A program made the translations under genes and the position numbers. 64,000 bases of DNA, taken from contig NC_058342.1 in NCBI RefSeq assembly GCF_905475395.1, positions 24,710,640 through 24,774,639 on the forward strand, read 5' to 3'. Source of the DNA: Chrysoperla carnea. Lineage: Eukaryota > Arthropoda > Insecta > Neuroptera > Chrysopidae. The stretch's first letter is position 1. Each line of letters opens with the position of its first letter. Below the pieces are notes generated by a model. It worked only from the letters and a program-made list of their open reading frames with translations, searched no databases and had not been told where the DNA came from. Below are positions 12,542-39,722 of this stretch, one piece after another.

Positions 12542-14837
12542 GAATATTCAACAATTTTATTTTATTATTATTAATTAATTATAAATTATTTTCAATGATT
12601 ATTTCGTCGCGGATGTTGCCAAGTGAAATATTATGCTTGAAAAGTCGGAAGTACATGTGATCGATGTGATAATTTTCATAAAAATTATAACATATCTCCG
12701 TAATCCTCGATTGGGAAATCCCCGATTGTTGTTAATATTGAATTCTTAACCAAAGATACAACTGGATTGATCTAAATCTCCTTGTATGTAAAAATCCAAT
12801 TTTCAAAACTAATTACGTCATTAAAAGTTCGGAAAATCTACTGTTTTAAACTTTTAGCAAATTTTAAATGACTATTCCACGTGGATCTTAAATTTTAAGC
12901 TTTAAGTTGAAATTTTTCCACGACACTTATCAAATTATAAGAAATATCAATTTCCGTTATTGTCCAAACAATTTGAAGACCTGCGATTTTTTTTTTCGAC
13001 ACTCTAATACATTTATTTTACCTCTATGGGCACTTTTAGTAAGAAAACGCTACCTTTGACTTCAATTTCGTTGATTAAACATCAAAGAGGTACTAAAAGT
13101 GCCCATACACACATAGACTACAAAGTATGTCATATATGGAGGTCATTAAATTTTTGGCTAGCCTACATCAAAAACGTAGTTATGAAAAATTTTATCCATT
13201 GCAATTGAAAATTTTCCCAAAATAAAAAATAAATAAAAATTCGTTGAGTGTACAGCACGGTTTGATTTTTTGTTTGTTTATTGCACACAGTGACCCAGTT
13301 GAGTTAAGGATTTTGATGAGATTGAAATTACTGCATGATCTTCCTGAAGTTGGAAGAGGAATTAATCAGAAAGAAAAATCAAGATCTGACATGAAAACTA
13401 GTTTATTTTTATTCGCTCCCAAATAATAGGGGTGGCTATTTGTCTTTTGACGATCGATTTTCGGATTTATTAGCGAAAAAGTCACCAAAGTAACTCCTAG
13501 CGAAATTTTTCTGAGGAAGAGTATCGTTTATTAACATCATAGATTGAATTAGAGAGGAACGGCGTTTTTCGTAGAGACCGATTTTCCAATCATCTCTATC
13601 CAACGAGCATTTCAGGCTCGTTTCAATTTTACCCGTACAGCTCTTGTTTTTTGGTCGAATATCGATTATTTTTTCGGGTAAATATTTTCAGGGGAAACGG
13701 AAATATGGTTTCGCGACGTGCAAGGATTAAAGAAGTCCTGACAATGAAGAGATGAGGCTGGCAGTTAACAGTAGATGTCTTATCTTCCTAAAAATCGATC
13801 TTCAGTGGTCGGCGGCTGACTCGAAGCCATAGTCAATATTCCGGTTGCTAAACATCAGCGATTGAGCAGAAATTTCAAAAAATATCCTTAACCTCAGTTT
13901 TTTCGTTTGCGTTGTACACTCAAAATTTATGATAAGTCATCGTAAAAAATATTTCAAATTTTTCAACAAAAAAAAAAAAAAGTGCGATTACATAATAAGT
14001 TTAAAAAAAGAGAAATAAAATTCTAGAATTATCAATGAAAACAATATTATTTTTTGTCTATTCACACGGTAGTGCCAAATAATTTGAATTTTTCAATAAA
14101 AGTCATCGATTGTTACTAGTTAACCATTTTTTAATTAGAAACCGCAGAATGGTGACATATGAGAATGCCAAATTTCCTCGCTTTCCTTGGGAAGGGACTA
14201 AAATATATTTAATTAAAAAATTATAACAAAGCCGAAAAAATAGTAGCTGTTTCGAAAAACTGATTTTTTGGTATGTTATCTAAGCGGTTTATTTTCGCAA
14301 TTTTCCAATTTTAGATATCACTGAAATGCATTTCACTCATGTCCGAGGCACAAGCGAGAAAATGAGACAGCTGGTTTTCAAATAAGCGTCAAGTTATCTG
14401 GGACAAATTTTATACGGATAAGATCATATTATATAAAATCGAATGATTAAACAGTCAACACGAGCGAAGCCGCAGGCTCGAAGTTAGATTGACTTCGAAT
14501 CCATGAGATTAACATAACGAATTATGATGATAACGCTATCGTTTGATTAGACTCAAAATAAATTTCTTTTTATTTACGTAAAGAGATAGAGAAAATTTGA
14601 TTTATTCGTGTCCTAGCATTTATAAAGAAAGTGAGACCATTTTCCTCAACAAAAGAAAACCTCAATTTGTGTTTATCTTTTTTTCGTTTTTTCCATAATA
14701 TTATCGAATTAATTAACAATTTAAATATTTATTTACAATAAGAAAAATAAATTAACGAGTAATATTTTTTAATAAAAAAAATTAATTTTCATTTTAAAAT
14801 GTATAGGGTGGCTTCTGCCCAAAAAAGAAACATGCAA
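12542..14837. other. gene-less stretch with one perfect hairpin
   Basis: No gene seen. ATGGGCACTTTTAGTA at 13,026-13,041 returns as its exact inverse at 13,091-13,106. The motif TTTGACGATCGAT near 13,445 also appears near 11,730 and, inverted, in the SINE-like repeat at 16,915. Confidence 0.45.
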
Positions 14838-15678
14838 TGGTTTTTCACTTAAAATGATAGAACTTTAAATTTAAATTAAACAACTTACGTGCAAGATACC
14901 ATAGAATTTTTATTTTTATTGAAAAAATAGTTTTTGTGATATAAGGGGACATCCATTAATTACGTGAGCGTAAAGGGGGGGGGAGATGGGCTCATAGAAA
15001 TCTCGCCAAATCTCATTGGAACGTGAAGGGCATAATCGAAAAATCTCACGTCAACTTTAATAAAATATAAATTATTATTTTAAAAGGGGCAGGGTGTTCC
15101 AACAAATCTCACTAAATCTCGACTAAGAAGGGGGAGGGATATCTACATTGAATAAAAAAATTCCCACGTAAATTATGGGTATCCCCTAAGATACCAACCA
15201 AAAGTAGCCAACAGCTTCGTTGAGAGATATGTATGCAATAAATACAATTTTTCGATTTCTCGATCGCTAGGATTCGGTTTCATATTTTTGATGGAGTTGT
15301 TTGTGCTTACTTATAAGAGTACTCCATCAAATCCCACGTTTCGACGGCTTTCGCCTGTTATTTGATTATTTCCTGAACCGAATTAATTTAAGATTTCTTA
15401 GCAAACGATGAAAAGTCAACTCGTATTGATGGAAAATGAAAATTACGTGTTACATGATAAGTAGCTCAAACTGAACAATTTTATTTTCCAAGATTAATTA
15501 AATTGCGCTGACATGCGAAGCTGCGATTGCCATTTGGCCGGTCTCATATATCACACATATAACATCCTTCTTTTTACGTCGGGGGTTTAAAAATACTTTT
15601 TTCAAATAAAAAATAAAAAGCTCATTCAAAAATTGTTTAATTTTTTAAAGTTCTATCATTTTAAATGAAAAACTCTAT
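14838..15678. mobile_element. TIR MITE, family M1, copy 2, with nested insertion
   Basis: Same ends as the copy at 4,840 (AAAATGATAGAACTTTAAA and inverse) and the same interior GCGAAGCTGCGATTGCC, but about 550 bp longer because other elements, one at 14,944-15,190, lie inside it. Confidence 0.5.
14944..15190. mobile_element. nested TIR element (GGGGACATCCATTAATTACGTG ends)
   Basis: Left end GGGGACATCCATTAATTACG, right end the inverse of GGGGATACCCATAATTTACG. About 247 bp, G-run-rich interior, no ORF. It splits the M1 MITE, so it inserted later. Confidence 0.5.
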
Positions 15679-16739
15679 AAATAATTTGTGATACTTCATC
15701 TAATCAAAAATATTTCAGATCTTTCATTTTACATTTTAGAAAATATTGACTAGTAAAAAGTTTTTATCCAAAAATCTTCTTTTTTTTGTCCAAATAATGG
15801 CACAGTTTTCTTCATCGGTTATAAATTGATGGCACACTATTGGATATTGAACAAATCGAATTTTACGTCCCAAACATTTTGTTTTTAAAGCTAATCGTAA
15901 ATATTAAATAATGAGCCGGCCAAAAAAGAATCCACAATTCTTAGACCTTATTTCTAATACAATATTTTGATGAATTTTGAACTGTGAAAATTTCTGGAGT
16001 CTTGAAATTTCGTCTTTTAATTTCAGGGTGGCGATCGATTAAAATTTCTCAACTTTTTTATTTAGTAGAAATTCTCGTAAAACAATGAGTCGATTCAAAA
16101 AGAATCCATTATTATTGTAAGACCTAAGATAAAATTTCAAGTTCCTAATTCCTAGAACATATCAAAATATCGTAGTAACAAACTATGCATGGAAAATATA
16201 TTAATGTAGGCACTACAGATGGAATACGCATGAAAAATTATGCAATGGGATTTCAAATGCATCTTGCCGATGGAAAATTGCGTGTCGTTACGCAACGGCA
16301 CGCAGTTTTCCACTGGCAGCCTTTATTTTTGAATTGACGCCCCTTATATTGTGGACATACCCACTGGAATTTTGATATCGATTAGAAAAAATATCCAAAT
16401 TATTATTCATAATGTTTCAGAAAGTATTATCCAATTTTTTCTAATAAAAATCGAATTCTTGGATCACCCTATACATTTCTTTTTTGTCTTATTTGATTAA
16501 TATAAAAAAGATTCTCGATTACGATTATTTTTTTGCAATACAAAGATGATTTTTCAATAAAGCATTATTATTAAAGTTTTATGAGTAACAACGGTTTTTT
16601 CCTAGCTGATAAATTTTATGAAAATATGGTTGTCTTTTAAAAATTGATTGAAGTTACCCATAATCCTTTATATTTCATCGAATTTGTTTATTTTTTAAAT
16701 TTATTTTCAAAAACCATCAAGTATTTATGTAGGATAAAT
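15679..16739. other. gene-less stretch
   Basis: AT-rich, nothing coding. A small imperfect hairpin (GGAAAATTGCGTG and CACGCAGTTTTCC) lies at 16,272-16,311. Confidence 0.4.
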
Positions 16740-17000
16740 TCGAAAGAATACACCCGGTACTCTTATTTAAAATTCCACAGACCTGAACACCTGGTCATGA
16801 GTCCGAGTCTAATGTTCCGGGACACCATCATGAGTCAACATCAGTATGCGAACCCTATTTGGTAGACTTTTCAACTAAAGTCATCATTCTTGGAGGAAAA
16901 ATTAAAAAGTCCGGTCGTCAAAAGACAAACTGTTACATTTTCTTGATGTTCCAGCTTGTATTTTGGCGAAAAGACTTTCATTTTTCTTCAGCGAAAGATG
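16740..17000 (+). mobile_element. SINE-like repeat, copy 2
   Basis: Matches the repeat at 18,545-18,760 over its length (GTCATGAGT, CACCATCATGAGT, TTTGGTAG, GGAGGAAAAATTAAA, CGGTCGTCAAAA). Its tRNA-like head is more decayed. Confidence 0.45.
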
Positions 17001-17675
17001 ATATGAAGAAGTCGTTAAGTTAGCTGAAAGATGTATGGTGTTCAAATCGTAGAACTCCACCTCTTACATTTGTTTGGGTGCGTTCTTTCTAAATCATCCT
17101 GTATATCGAATAATTTATGATAAAGCGACATACTTTTTAATTCATTTCAAAATTATTTGAAGTGGAAATTGTATTTTATTTAATTTTTTTGCCACAAGTC
17201 TTTTATATTTTATCACCTTCTTTAAGTAAAATGTAATTGGTTTACAGTGTGGTGTATAAAAATTGTGATGCATAATTTATCGATAAAATTAAAATAAGAT
17301 GATGAAAGGATTAAAAAAGGTTCTTGTGCGTAAGAGAGGCAGATAAGGATGGCGATAGAATTGTCCTTATGGAATTTCCCGACCTTTCCATGATTTTAGT
17401 AAAAATTCCCTGACTATTTTCGAAGTCTCATAATCAGGAAAATCTTCTATTCGAAAAATATAGAAATTTCTGGCTTCATGTTCTGATCTGAAAAGTTAAA
17501 TCGTGCCCAAAAACAGATTTTGTGGTTAAAATTGATGCAGAAAATATGCATTTCGAAAACTCAATGAAGAATCGGGCCTTTAAAATTATTGAAATAAATA
17601 CCACAATCCTCGAAATAAAATTTTTTATAAAAAAAATTATATTTAAAAAATATAGTTAAAAAACATGCAGACTTC

Positions 17676-17777
17676 GATTTCGATTGCAACGCAACCATCG
17701 TCAGTAGCTAGATTTATTCATATAACACATTGGAATGAAATTTAGCTATTGACGATGGTTGCGTTGCAATCGAAATC
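17676..17777. repeat. inverted repeat with 35-bp arms
   Basis: Arm 17,676-17,710 and inverse 17,743-17,777 differ at one base; the core is GATTGCAACGCAACCATCG. The 32-base loop makes a stable hairpin possible. No element borders are recognised. Confidence 0.7.
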
Positions 17778-18544
17778 TTGCGTGGCAATCGAAATTTCTT
17801 ATTATTCAATTTTTTTCCATACTCGATGTATTTTTGTATCGTTTTCCCTGATTTATAATAAAATTCCCTGTATTTTGTTTAATCTCAAAATTCTTTCGTT
17901 TTTCTAAGACGATCGCCACCCACTTAAAGAAATAGGAACCAAAGCAAAGCGGATACGCATCTTTAAAGGTAGATAAAAGGAATTTAAGGAAAACAAAGAA
18001 AGAGGAATCAAGGCAATATTGAAAAAATTATATACTAAATTTTCTAAATTTTTCTACTTACAATTATCGATTCATTTCAAAATCATTTTTCGCACACACA
18101 CTTTTCGTTTACACTTTCCAAAGAGATCAAGATTTTCACTTCAAATAATTCCAGTGGTAATGAAAATGTTTTGTCACGAACTGTTTATTATAAATAATTC
18201 ATATACAAAAAAATTTTGTTTTGTATAATTGCGGGTAAAAAACGAAGCTCGATTACTAAATATCTAAAAAGATATTCTTTTTTTTTTATATAACAAATAA
18301 CTATTTAACACTAAAAAATTTCATTTAAATATCTTCATTTTTTTCCATATAGTGTGAGTTTATGTGTGTCGAAGGGGCGGGGGTATTCAAAATGGCTGTT
18401 CGAATACACACCAAAAACTTATTTTTAAATTTAGGGTTATTCTGGCTCAAATTAATCAGTTACTCAAAATATTCTTTGGATATTTCAGAATTTTTTTTTT
18501 TCATTTATGCGGGGTTTACACATGCGTGTTGGTCTACGCAGTAT

Positions 18545-18760
18545 AGTATCCTTATGGCTCAATCGGTAAAGCACAGACCAGAACCGTAGAGTCATGAGTT
18601 CGATCTCCATGCTTCGGGCACCATCACGAGTTAACATAGTAGTATACAGAGCCTCATTTGGTAGCTTTTCCAACTAAAATTCTCATTTTCGGAGGAAAAA
18701 TTAAAGAGATCGGTCGTCAAAACTTTAATGTTCCAGCTTGTATTTTTGACGAACGGGTTT
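18545..18760 (+). mobile_element. tRNA-derived SINE-like repeat, copy 1
   Basis: TGGCTCAATCGG (18,555-18,566) fits a pol III A box and GAGTTCGATCTC (18,596-18,607) a B box, spaced as in a tRNA. The body is shared with 16,740-17,000. The head lacks a foldable acceptor stem, so it is not a tRNA gene. Confidence 0.5.
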
Positions 18761-20160
18761 TTATTTTCCTTCGACGAAGGATAATTTTTAGTGAACAAGT
18801 CTCTAAATTCACATGCGAGATACTACTACACCTTTTTTTTCACCCGAATTCTCCTATCATGCCACCCAACAGAGGTTCGAGTCCTGAGTCCTGCAAACAT
18901 CTACTCAAAAGAACGCTTACTACTTAGAACACTATGTCAATTCGCTTTTAATCTTTAATATCCCAGAAATTTAGAGAAAATATTTTCGATCTCGATAAAT
19001 CATGTTTCACTGGCTATCAAGTTCGGAAACTCATTATTCAATTACAAATAAGCGCTCAAATTTTAAAAATATACAATTAAATCAACTCCAGCAGATCGCA
19101 ATGAGATATCTTAACGAAAATCCACGGATTTTACGGATCTGATTGAAGAAATAACGAGTTTCCGGACTTGGACTTAAAATGACCAGAGATTTGATTAGGT
19201 AATATTTCAACGTTCCCTAATCCAACTAAAAAGTGTTTGAAAGCGAATTTCTAGGAGGAAAAATATATCGAGCGAAATAAGACTAAAATTAAGAATAAAT
19301 TTTTCGGGATTTATTGGTAATTTTAGCTTTATTTCGTCGAGATCCATTATTAATTGAATTCTGAGATTACCGATGAAAATTTTGACCAACTGATTAATTT
19401 AACCATGGAATAATCCGTTTTGCGAAAACTGAGAAAGAAAAGACATAAAGAGATTTTTTCGTAATCATTTAAATATTTCAACAATTTCGATTTTTTTTTT
19501 TTAAAAGACAATAATAATTTTAAATTTTTTCGAATTAATAATATTTTTTTTAAAACATAATTTTTTTCTTTATATAAATTGGCCACTGTTATATTTTTTT
19601 TATTTTTATTTATAATATTTTTTTTTTGTATTTTGAATATTATAGTACAGGAAATAGAGATTTTGATCCCAAAAATTTTAAGAACTCGCTGAAAATTTTT
19701 TTTTAGATAGTTGGAAAGGATGTAAAAGAACATGTCAAAGTTGGTGGCACGTGGAGCTATACAATTATTGGGAAATGAAAATTTAAAACAGTTTTCCTCC
19801 AACAAAAGTTGTAGCTGACGTAATTAATGTACAATTTTAGAGTTATCGTTGAAAAATTGTTAAAATTTGTGCTTTCGCGAAAATCAGCTTATATAGGATT
19901 TCTATTTTCGAAGTTACTTTTGTACCATTTTCGAAGTAACTTTTGTTACGCCATTTTGGTGTTTTATACTAAAATGTCATGTATTGTGGACAAGTTATAA
20001 GTGAAGACTTTTCGGCTTTTGCAAAAATGGCAAAACTTTCCACTTATCTCTTGAATAGCATCAATGATATTTAGTTTCAGATCCTTAGCGCTGGACCTAA
20101 GTCTTCAAATTACTCAACTCCCAAAGAAAAGTCAACAGGCGTTAAATCACAAGATGTAAG
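18761..20160. other. gene-less AT-rich stretch
   Basis: The longest open frame (minus, 19,350-19,805) is Lys/Ile/Asn/Phe-rich and looks accidental. A segment near 19,946-20,005 (CGCCATTTTGGTGTTTT) recurs at 62,345-62,400. Confidence 0.45.
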
Positions 20161-20161
20161 T

Positions 20162-20680
20162 CAGGGGTGGCGTACCTTTATGTATCTACGTGCCGTTTTT
20201 TCTAAAGAAATGCTTCAAGAGAACATAGACGTTAAATAATTTTGACTTCGTGATTATCGGCATTCGCACTTAATTCTTCCTTCATGACGTTTCCTACGCG
20301 ATATCGAACAAAAACAGATAAACATGCAGATTTAATGACGTCAGTGCTTTCGTCAAGAGATAGCGATATAAAAGGAGGAGAGTTAATGTCAATTTTTTGT
20401 TGATATGTTACATTTCCGGCCACTTTTTAGATTATTTGTTTTATTGTGTTTCTAAATAGAGGAGTTATCTTTGATGTGCTGAATTATCTTATCTTTATTA
20501 TCGAAATCAAAAACCACATGCTTATCTGGCTTCCTTCGAAAACTCCCCCTCTTGAAAAGATTTACTATACCGAGCAATGAAATTTGCAGCTGAGTAACTT
20601 ACCGCACTCGTATGACCATTTTTTGCCAACTTATTTAATCATTATAAAGTTCGTTATATAATACTTCATAGTGAACTTGT
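20162..20680 (-). pseudogene. hAT-family transposase remnant, copy 1
   Basis: Minus strand: ANFIARYSKSFQEGEFSKEA, then after a stop PPFISLSLDESTDVIKSACL and VFVRYRVGNVMKEEL. This is the N-terminal half of hAT (ZBED5/FAM200-like) transposases with their SLALDESTD motif. CAGGGGTGGCGTACC at 20,162 resembles a hAT terminal repeat. Stops and truncation make it inactive. A copy in the other orientation lies at 40,580-41,060. Confidence 0.65.
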
Positions 20681-21417
20681 AAATACTGTGATCGGTGGCA
20701 TGAGCAAAATATTAGCTAATATAAACAATTAACGATTATTTAACAAAAGATTATTCGATTGCTCCGTTCAAATATCACAACATTTCGTCACTTTCGTAAA
20801 AAAAAAATGCTCTTACTTGCCAAATGTCACAATATAGGACAATTCTAGTACAAAGGACCAACATGGCAGCTCATTCAAAAATAACATGTATAAAATAACA
20901 TGAAAAATGCACTTTCATCGTATTGAAATACGGCGTTCTTCTAAAAAATTATTAACGCGACTTCGACATATTATTTTACATTCTTTTAACGACTTATAAA
21001 TAAATTTTCAGCGATTTCGCTAAACTTTTTCGAGCTCAAAATCTTTATTCTTTGTAGTATATTTTATTTTTTGTTTAAATTTATTCTATTGCTAAAATAA
21101 AAATTATTGCACAAAGTGCGGTCACAATAATAATATTAAACGATAAAATTGAATCCACCTAGTGGAGATATGATTGAACTATCAGTTTGTTGGTTTTTTT
21201 TATACCTTATTTTAATAATAATGGGCGTTTTTCATATATATATATATTTTCTTAAGAAAATTATCACTAAGTAAAATTTCTTTTGAGGGAAACAAAAAAC
21301 TATTTACAATTTTTAAAAAAAATTTAAGTTTGCAACACTGTTGTATGTGTCAAAACAAAAAACAATCACACATAACTAACTTCACACGTATAAAAACGGT
21401 GGGTGTTGAGTGGGAAG
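20681..21417. other. 3' flank of cic
   Basis: Likely includes the cic 3' UTR (down to about 21,060). A (TA)n tract sits at 21,234-21,249. No other feature seen. Confidence 0.4.
21080..21085 (-). terminator. cic polyadenylation signal candidate
   Basis: Minus-strand AATAAA about 335 bases beyond the cic stop codon; a second copy is at 21,063-21,068. In AT-rich DNA such hexamers also occur by chance. Confidence 0.35.
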
Positions 21418-36123
<14,706 letters not shown>

Positions 36124-36567
36124 TTAGGAAAAACTTTTAAAAAAATTTCTTCCGTTTTTTGTTTTGCACAATTAATAATTTTATTTTATTTATTATTATT
36201 TTACAAATTTTTATCTTAATTAAGTTTTAATTAAACAGTTTTAAATTGTTACGTGATTTATTTATTTATTTTGAAGGGTGGGGGTTTAATTTCGAGCATC
36301 ATACATGATGTTCAAATTGTAAGTTTGACCACTCGTCAATATGATAACCACTTGCCGTTAAATTCAGCAAGAAGTCCAATTGAGTGGTGTAATTTTGGGT
36401 AGTGTTTGTGGACATAAGCACCCCAACATCACTGATTTTTAGTGTACAGCCAATATTTTTAAACAGATTAGCCATCATATTTTTTTTTTGTTGATTTTTT
36501 TTTTTAATATTTACAACTTTTGTTTGTTGGTGTCTTTTTTATTTGAGATCGTATTTTGACAGCGCAT
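36124..36567 (-). other. cic: probable 5' UTR exon portion of cic
   Basis: On the minus strand a strong 3' splice site (long T tract ending TTTTCAG) sits at 36,568-36,570, about 440 bases upstream of the cic start codon. This suggests a non-coding leader spliced from a more distal first exon. The leader would hold a short upstream ORF starting at 36,567. No RNA evidence is available, so the exon is inferred from the acceptor alone. Confidence 0.4.
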
Positions 36568-36694
36568 CTGAAAACAAAAAAAAATTAAAATTATTTTAAT
36601 CTTTATATATAAAAATCGGTTATCGGAAAAAATAAACCGAAAACTTTATAGATCCGAAAAATATAAAAATGGGATACTATTACAGAAATTTGTA

Positions 36695-36830
36695 TACCAT
36701 GTATGTATGAAATATATCAAGGTATACTAAATTTAGTTCCAAGTTTTTAACGCTTAAAAATATTGATCCTACGAACAAAATTTGGATATGTGTTTATAAA
36801 ATTACCTAATTAGTCTGAATCTCGATTAGT
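36695..36830 (+). repeat. R-A dispersed repeat, 5' part
   Basis: TATATCAAGGTATACTAAAT, then TTAACGCTTAAAAATATTGA. Only the first 130 bp of the family. Confidence 0.55.
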
Positions 36831-37084
36831 AAACGTCAAAGAAATTCACTTCTAAGTTCTATAAATTTTCAATAGATGGCAGTGAGAGTTGTACAATTTT
36901 TCTTAAACATTATTTTTATTTTGTGTAAGTATTCAACAGATGGCGCTGCATTTTAATTTCAAATATTTTTTTGATGTTCCAATTTAGTCAATGTAGCCTC
37001 GACAAAATTTATTGAGCATGCTCAATTTTCGCATGGAAAGTTTTTGCAAGATTCCGCGTAAAACATGCTCCTGAACGAAAAAGC

Positions 37085-37486
37085 GCAGGGTGCCGATGGG
37101 TAACCCGGTAGGATATTGTTTAAACTAATTTTTTTTTAAACAAATAAGTAATATTGACCGAATCATTGGGTGGTTTTTCGTGCGCTCTCTTAACAAATAA
37201 CAATCACGCTTTACACTACAAATAAAAATTTTATACAAATTAAAAATCTGATTTTTTCAGTTTTTGAGGGATGAAAATCGTAAAAAACTCGTTTTTTCAA
37301 ATTTTACGAATTTTTTTGCTCGAAAACTGGAGGGTTTGGAGAAAAATGTCTTAAGAACACTTTTTAATAATTTTAACCCCAATTATATGATAAAATTTTT
37401 TAAGAAACGATTCGGTCAATATTACTTATTTATTTAAAAAAAATAGTTTAAACAATATCCTACCAGGTTACCCACCGACAACCTGC
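37085..37486. mobile_element. MITE with about 80-bp TIRs
   Basis: Arms 37,085-37,164 and 37,409-37,486 are inverse copies (GTAGGATATTGTTTAAACTA core). 402 bp, no ORF. No clear target-site duplication. Confidence 0.65.
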
Positions 37487-37734
37487 ACTTGTATCACACA
37501 TAAATGCAATATAATCAACATACGTGTTCGAGCCACACCAACCTGTGGCTGGGTCAGCTAGTGTTTTTTTTTAATAAAGATTGATCAATTTTGAAATATG
37601 TTTGTAGTAAAATGAGCGAATAATTACTTTTTTTTTGACTCCTAGCATGAAATTGAACCCTATACAAATCAAGATGATGCCCTTGAAATTACCGGCCGAA
37701 GTAGATTAGGTCAATTAAAAAAAATTTTTTTAAT

Positions 37735-38300
37735 CAAATTTTCTTCTTTACTTTCTTGGTATGTACTTTTTCTCCGATGTGTACAGAAGAGGCCTGGGTA
37801 AATTGATTTAAAGAAGGTCTGGACTGTCATCAAGTCCAGATTGATTTATTGATTGATTGACGGTTCCAAGTTAAGAACTTTTTAGCATGTCAAGTCCTTC
37901 TGACTTTCTTGGTATTCATTTGTTTCTCGAAGTTTACAGAAGAGGACCATGTGATTGGACAAGCGGACTCGGCTTTTAAGAAAGTTCTGGAGTTTTTTGA
38001 TCTTGAATAAACCGTTGAAATTTAACTTTTCTTTCTTTCAAGTTAATGGGAATTTTTTTCTTCTGTTTTTTTTGTTTTTTTGGTATGCCCTTGTTTCTCG
38101 AAGTGTACAGAAAAGACGCAGGTGATTGAACAGACGGACTTGACCTTTAAAAAAGGTCTGAAGTCTCTTGACCTTGAATAAACCGGTGAAATTCGACTTT
38201 TCAGCTTTTCAAGTTGGTGGGAATTTTTGAATTCTTTTTTTTTAGTATGTACTTATTTCTCGAAGTGTACAGAAGAGACTAAGCTAACTGGATCGACGGA
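37735..38300 (+). repeat. degenerate tandem array, about 160-bp unit, four copies
   Basis: GTGTACAGAAGA-type words recur at 37,781, 37,934, 38,105 and 38,267 with flanking TTTCTCGAAG and CTTGAATAAACC, giving spacings of 153, 171 and 162. Confidence 0.6.
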
Positions 38301-38739
38301 CTATTTTATTTACTACTTTGGCTTGTAGAATATCAGCCGCTGGTAGTTACAGGGGCATGGATGTAACAGCATTTTCTCTGATGACCAAGCAGCACTTTGG
38401 ATTCTTAAGAATTCTATTTTGATTTGTACAAAACGTTGAAAAAGGTATAAACTGATACCAAAAAAATCTACGAGATGGCAACACCTATTTAGTAATATCA
38501 GTCTTGTACTATTTTGTTAGTACTGCCATCTGTATTCGAAAAAAGAAAGTGGAAATATAAAAAAACTTTTTCTTTTAAGTGAAAATTAAAAAAATCAATA
38601 AATTTTGACATTCATTTAATAGTAGGTAATTTAAAATCCTTGGCATTCTATGGATATTGGACGCTAAATTACAATTTTGATAATTCGGACTTATTAATTT
38701 GCCATAATTAACCAAAATGCCATTTGGACCAGCATGATC

Positions 38740-38965
38740 AAAACTACCCTAATTCAGAATTTAAAAAAAAAATTAATCGAAACCAAAAATCAATATCTTA
38801 TGTAGGCATAGCCTTTGAACGGCAGTAGCTCGGAAAGGATGGGTTTTCGAGGGTTGAGTCCATAAGAACTTTTGATCAGCATGATCAAGAGTACCTTAAT
38901 CCATAGTTTTCAAAAAATTTTAACCGAAATGAAAAATTAATGTACTGTGTCCGAGGTCCTTTAAA
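38740..38965. mobile_element. diverged MITE related to that at 25,870
   Basis: Shares ATAGTTTTCAAAAAATTTTA and the terminal GAGGTCCTTT with the element in cic intron 10. Confidence 0.4.
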
Positions 38966-39129
38966 TAAAAACAAGTGAAAATAAAAAACAATTGATGAAG
39001 TGTTGATTATCAGTGCTTGTTTTATTCTTATAAAAAGGATATGTTTTAATAAAAAAAAATATTTTCCCGAAAATTGATCCTTTTGATCGTCTTAATATTA
39101 TCGGATATGTTTAATAAAAAATTCGAATT

Positions 39130-39722
39130 AATAGACTAATTTGCAAGATTGATCCTACGGACCCAAAACCCACTTGATCTATGTTTCTCATTTTTGAATT
39201 CAAACCCACTTTTTATGTCCTATAAAAAGTGCGCCTTAAAAATTTCAGTTCGATAAATCTTTTTGTTTTTGAGTTATCGTGCTGACAGACGGAGCACCTA
39301 CACCAATAAGTGTTCCGTCGGAGATTAGGAAAATCTCCGGTAAAAAAAATTTTAAATCGGAGACTATTATTTACATTTTTCTTAAAATGAAAAATTAAAA
39401 AGTTAAATGCAAAGAAAAATTATTTTTATTTTAATAAAATTTTTGTTATGTTTCAAGTGTTACCTAGAAATTCTAAATAAGCAAATATAAATCGGTTTTA
39501 AAATACCGGACATATTATTTTTTTAAATTATTTTTGAATTTTCATTTTCATCTGGAGATTTCATTAATAGTCCGGATAACGGAGAACAGTTTCAATAAAC
39601 GAAGTCTCCGGTCGAATACCGGAGTGACGGCAACCCTAATTTTGTGTGTTACATCAATATTTCTAAGCGTGATAAAGTTGGGAGTAAACTTAATATACTC
39701 TGATGAAATATTTCATGTATAA
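39130..39722 (-). repeat. R-A dispersed repeat split by another repeat
   Basis: R-A sequence (inverse) occurs at about 39,130-39,295 and resumes at 39,650-39,722. Between them is about 340 bp containing CTCCGGTCGAATACCGGAG and the 110-bp block shared with 655-765. Confidence 0.45.

Noticed and set aside
16461..16478. Right end of an element starting at 14,802 (ATAGGGTGG)
   Set aside because: Only about nine bases are inverse-matched, too few in AT-rich DNA to support a 1.7-kb element.
18545..18625. A functional tRNA gene
   Set aside because: A and B box words are present, but the acceptor and anticodon stems do not pair, and the sequence continues into a repeat body with another copy at 16,740.
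19350..19805. 151-codon minus-strand open frame
   Set aside because: Lys/Ile/Asn/Phe-rich translation of AT-rich DNA, no domain, no splice context and no codon pattern like the real exons.
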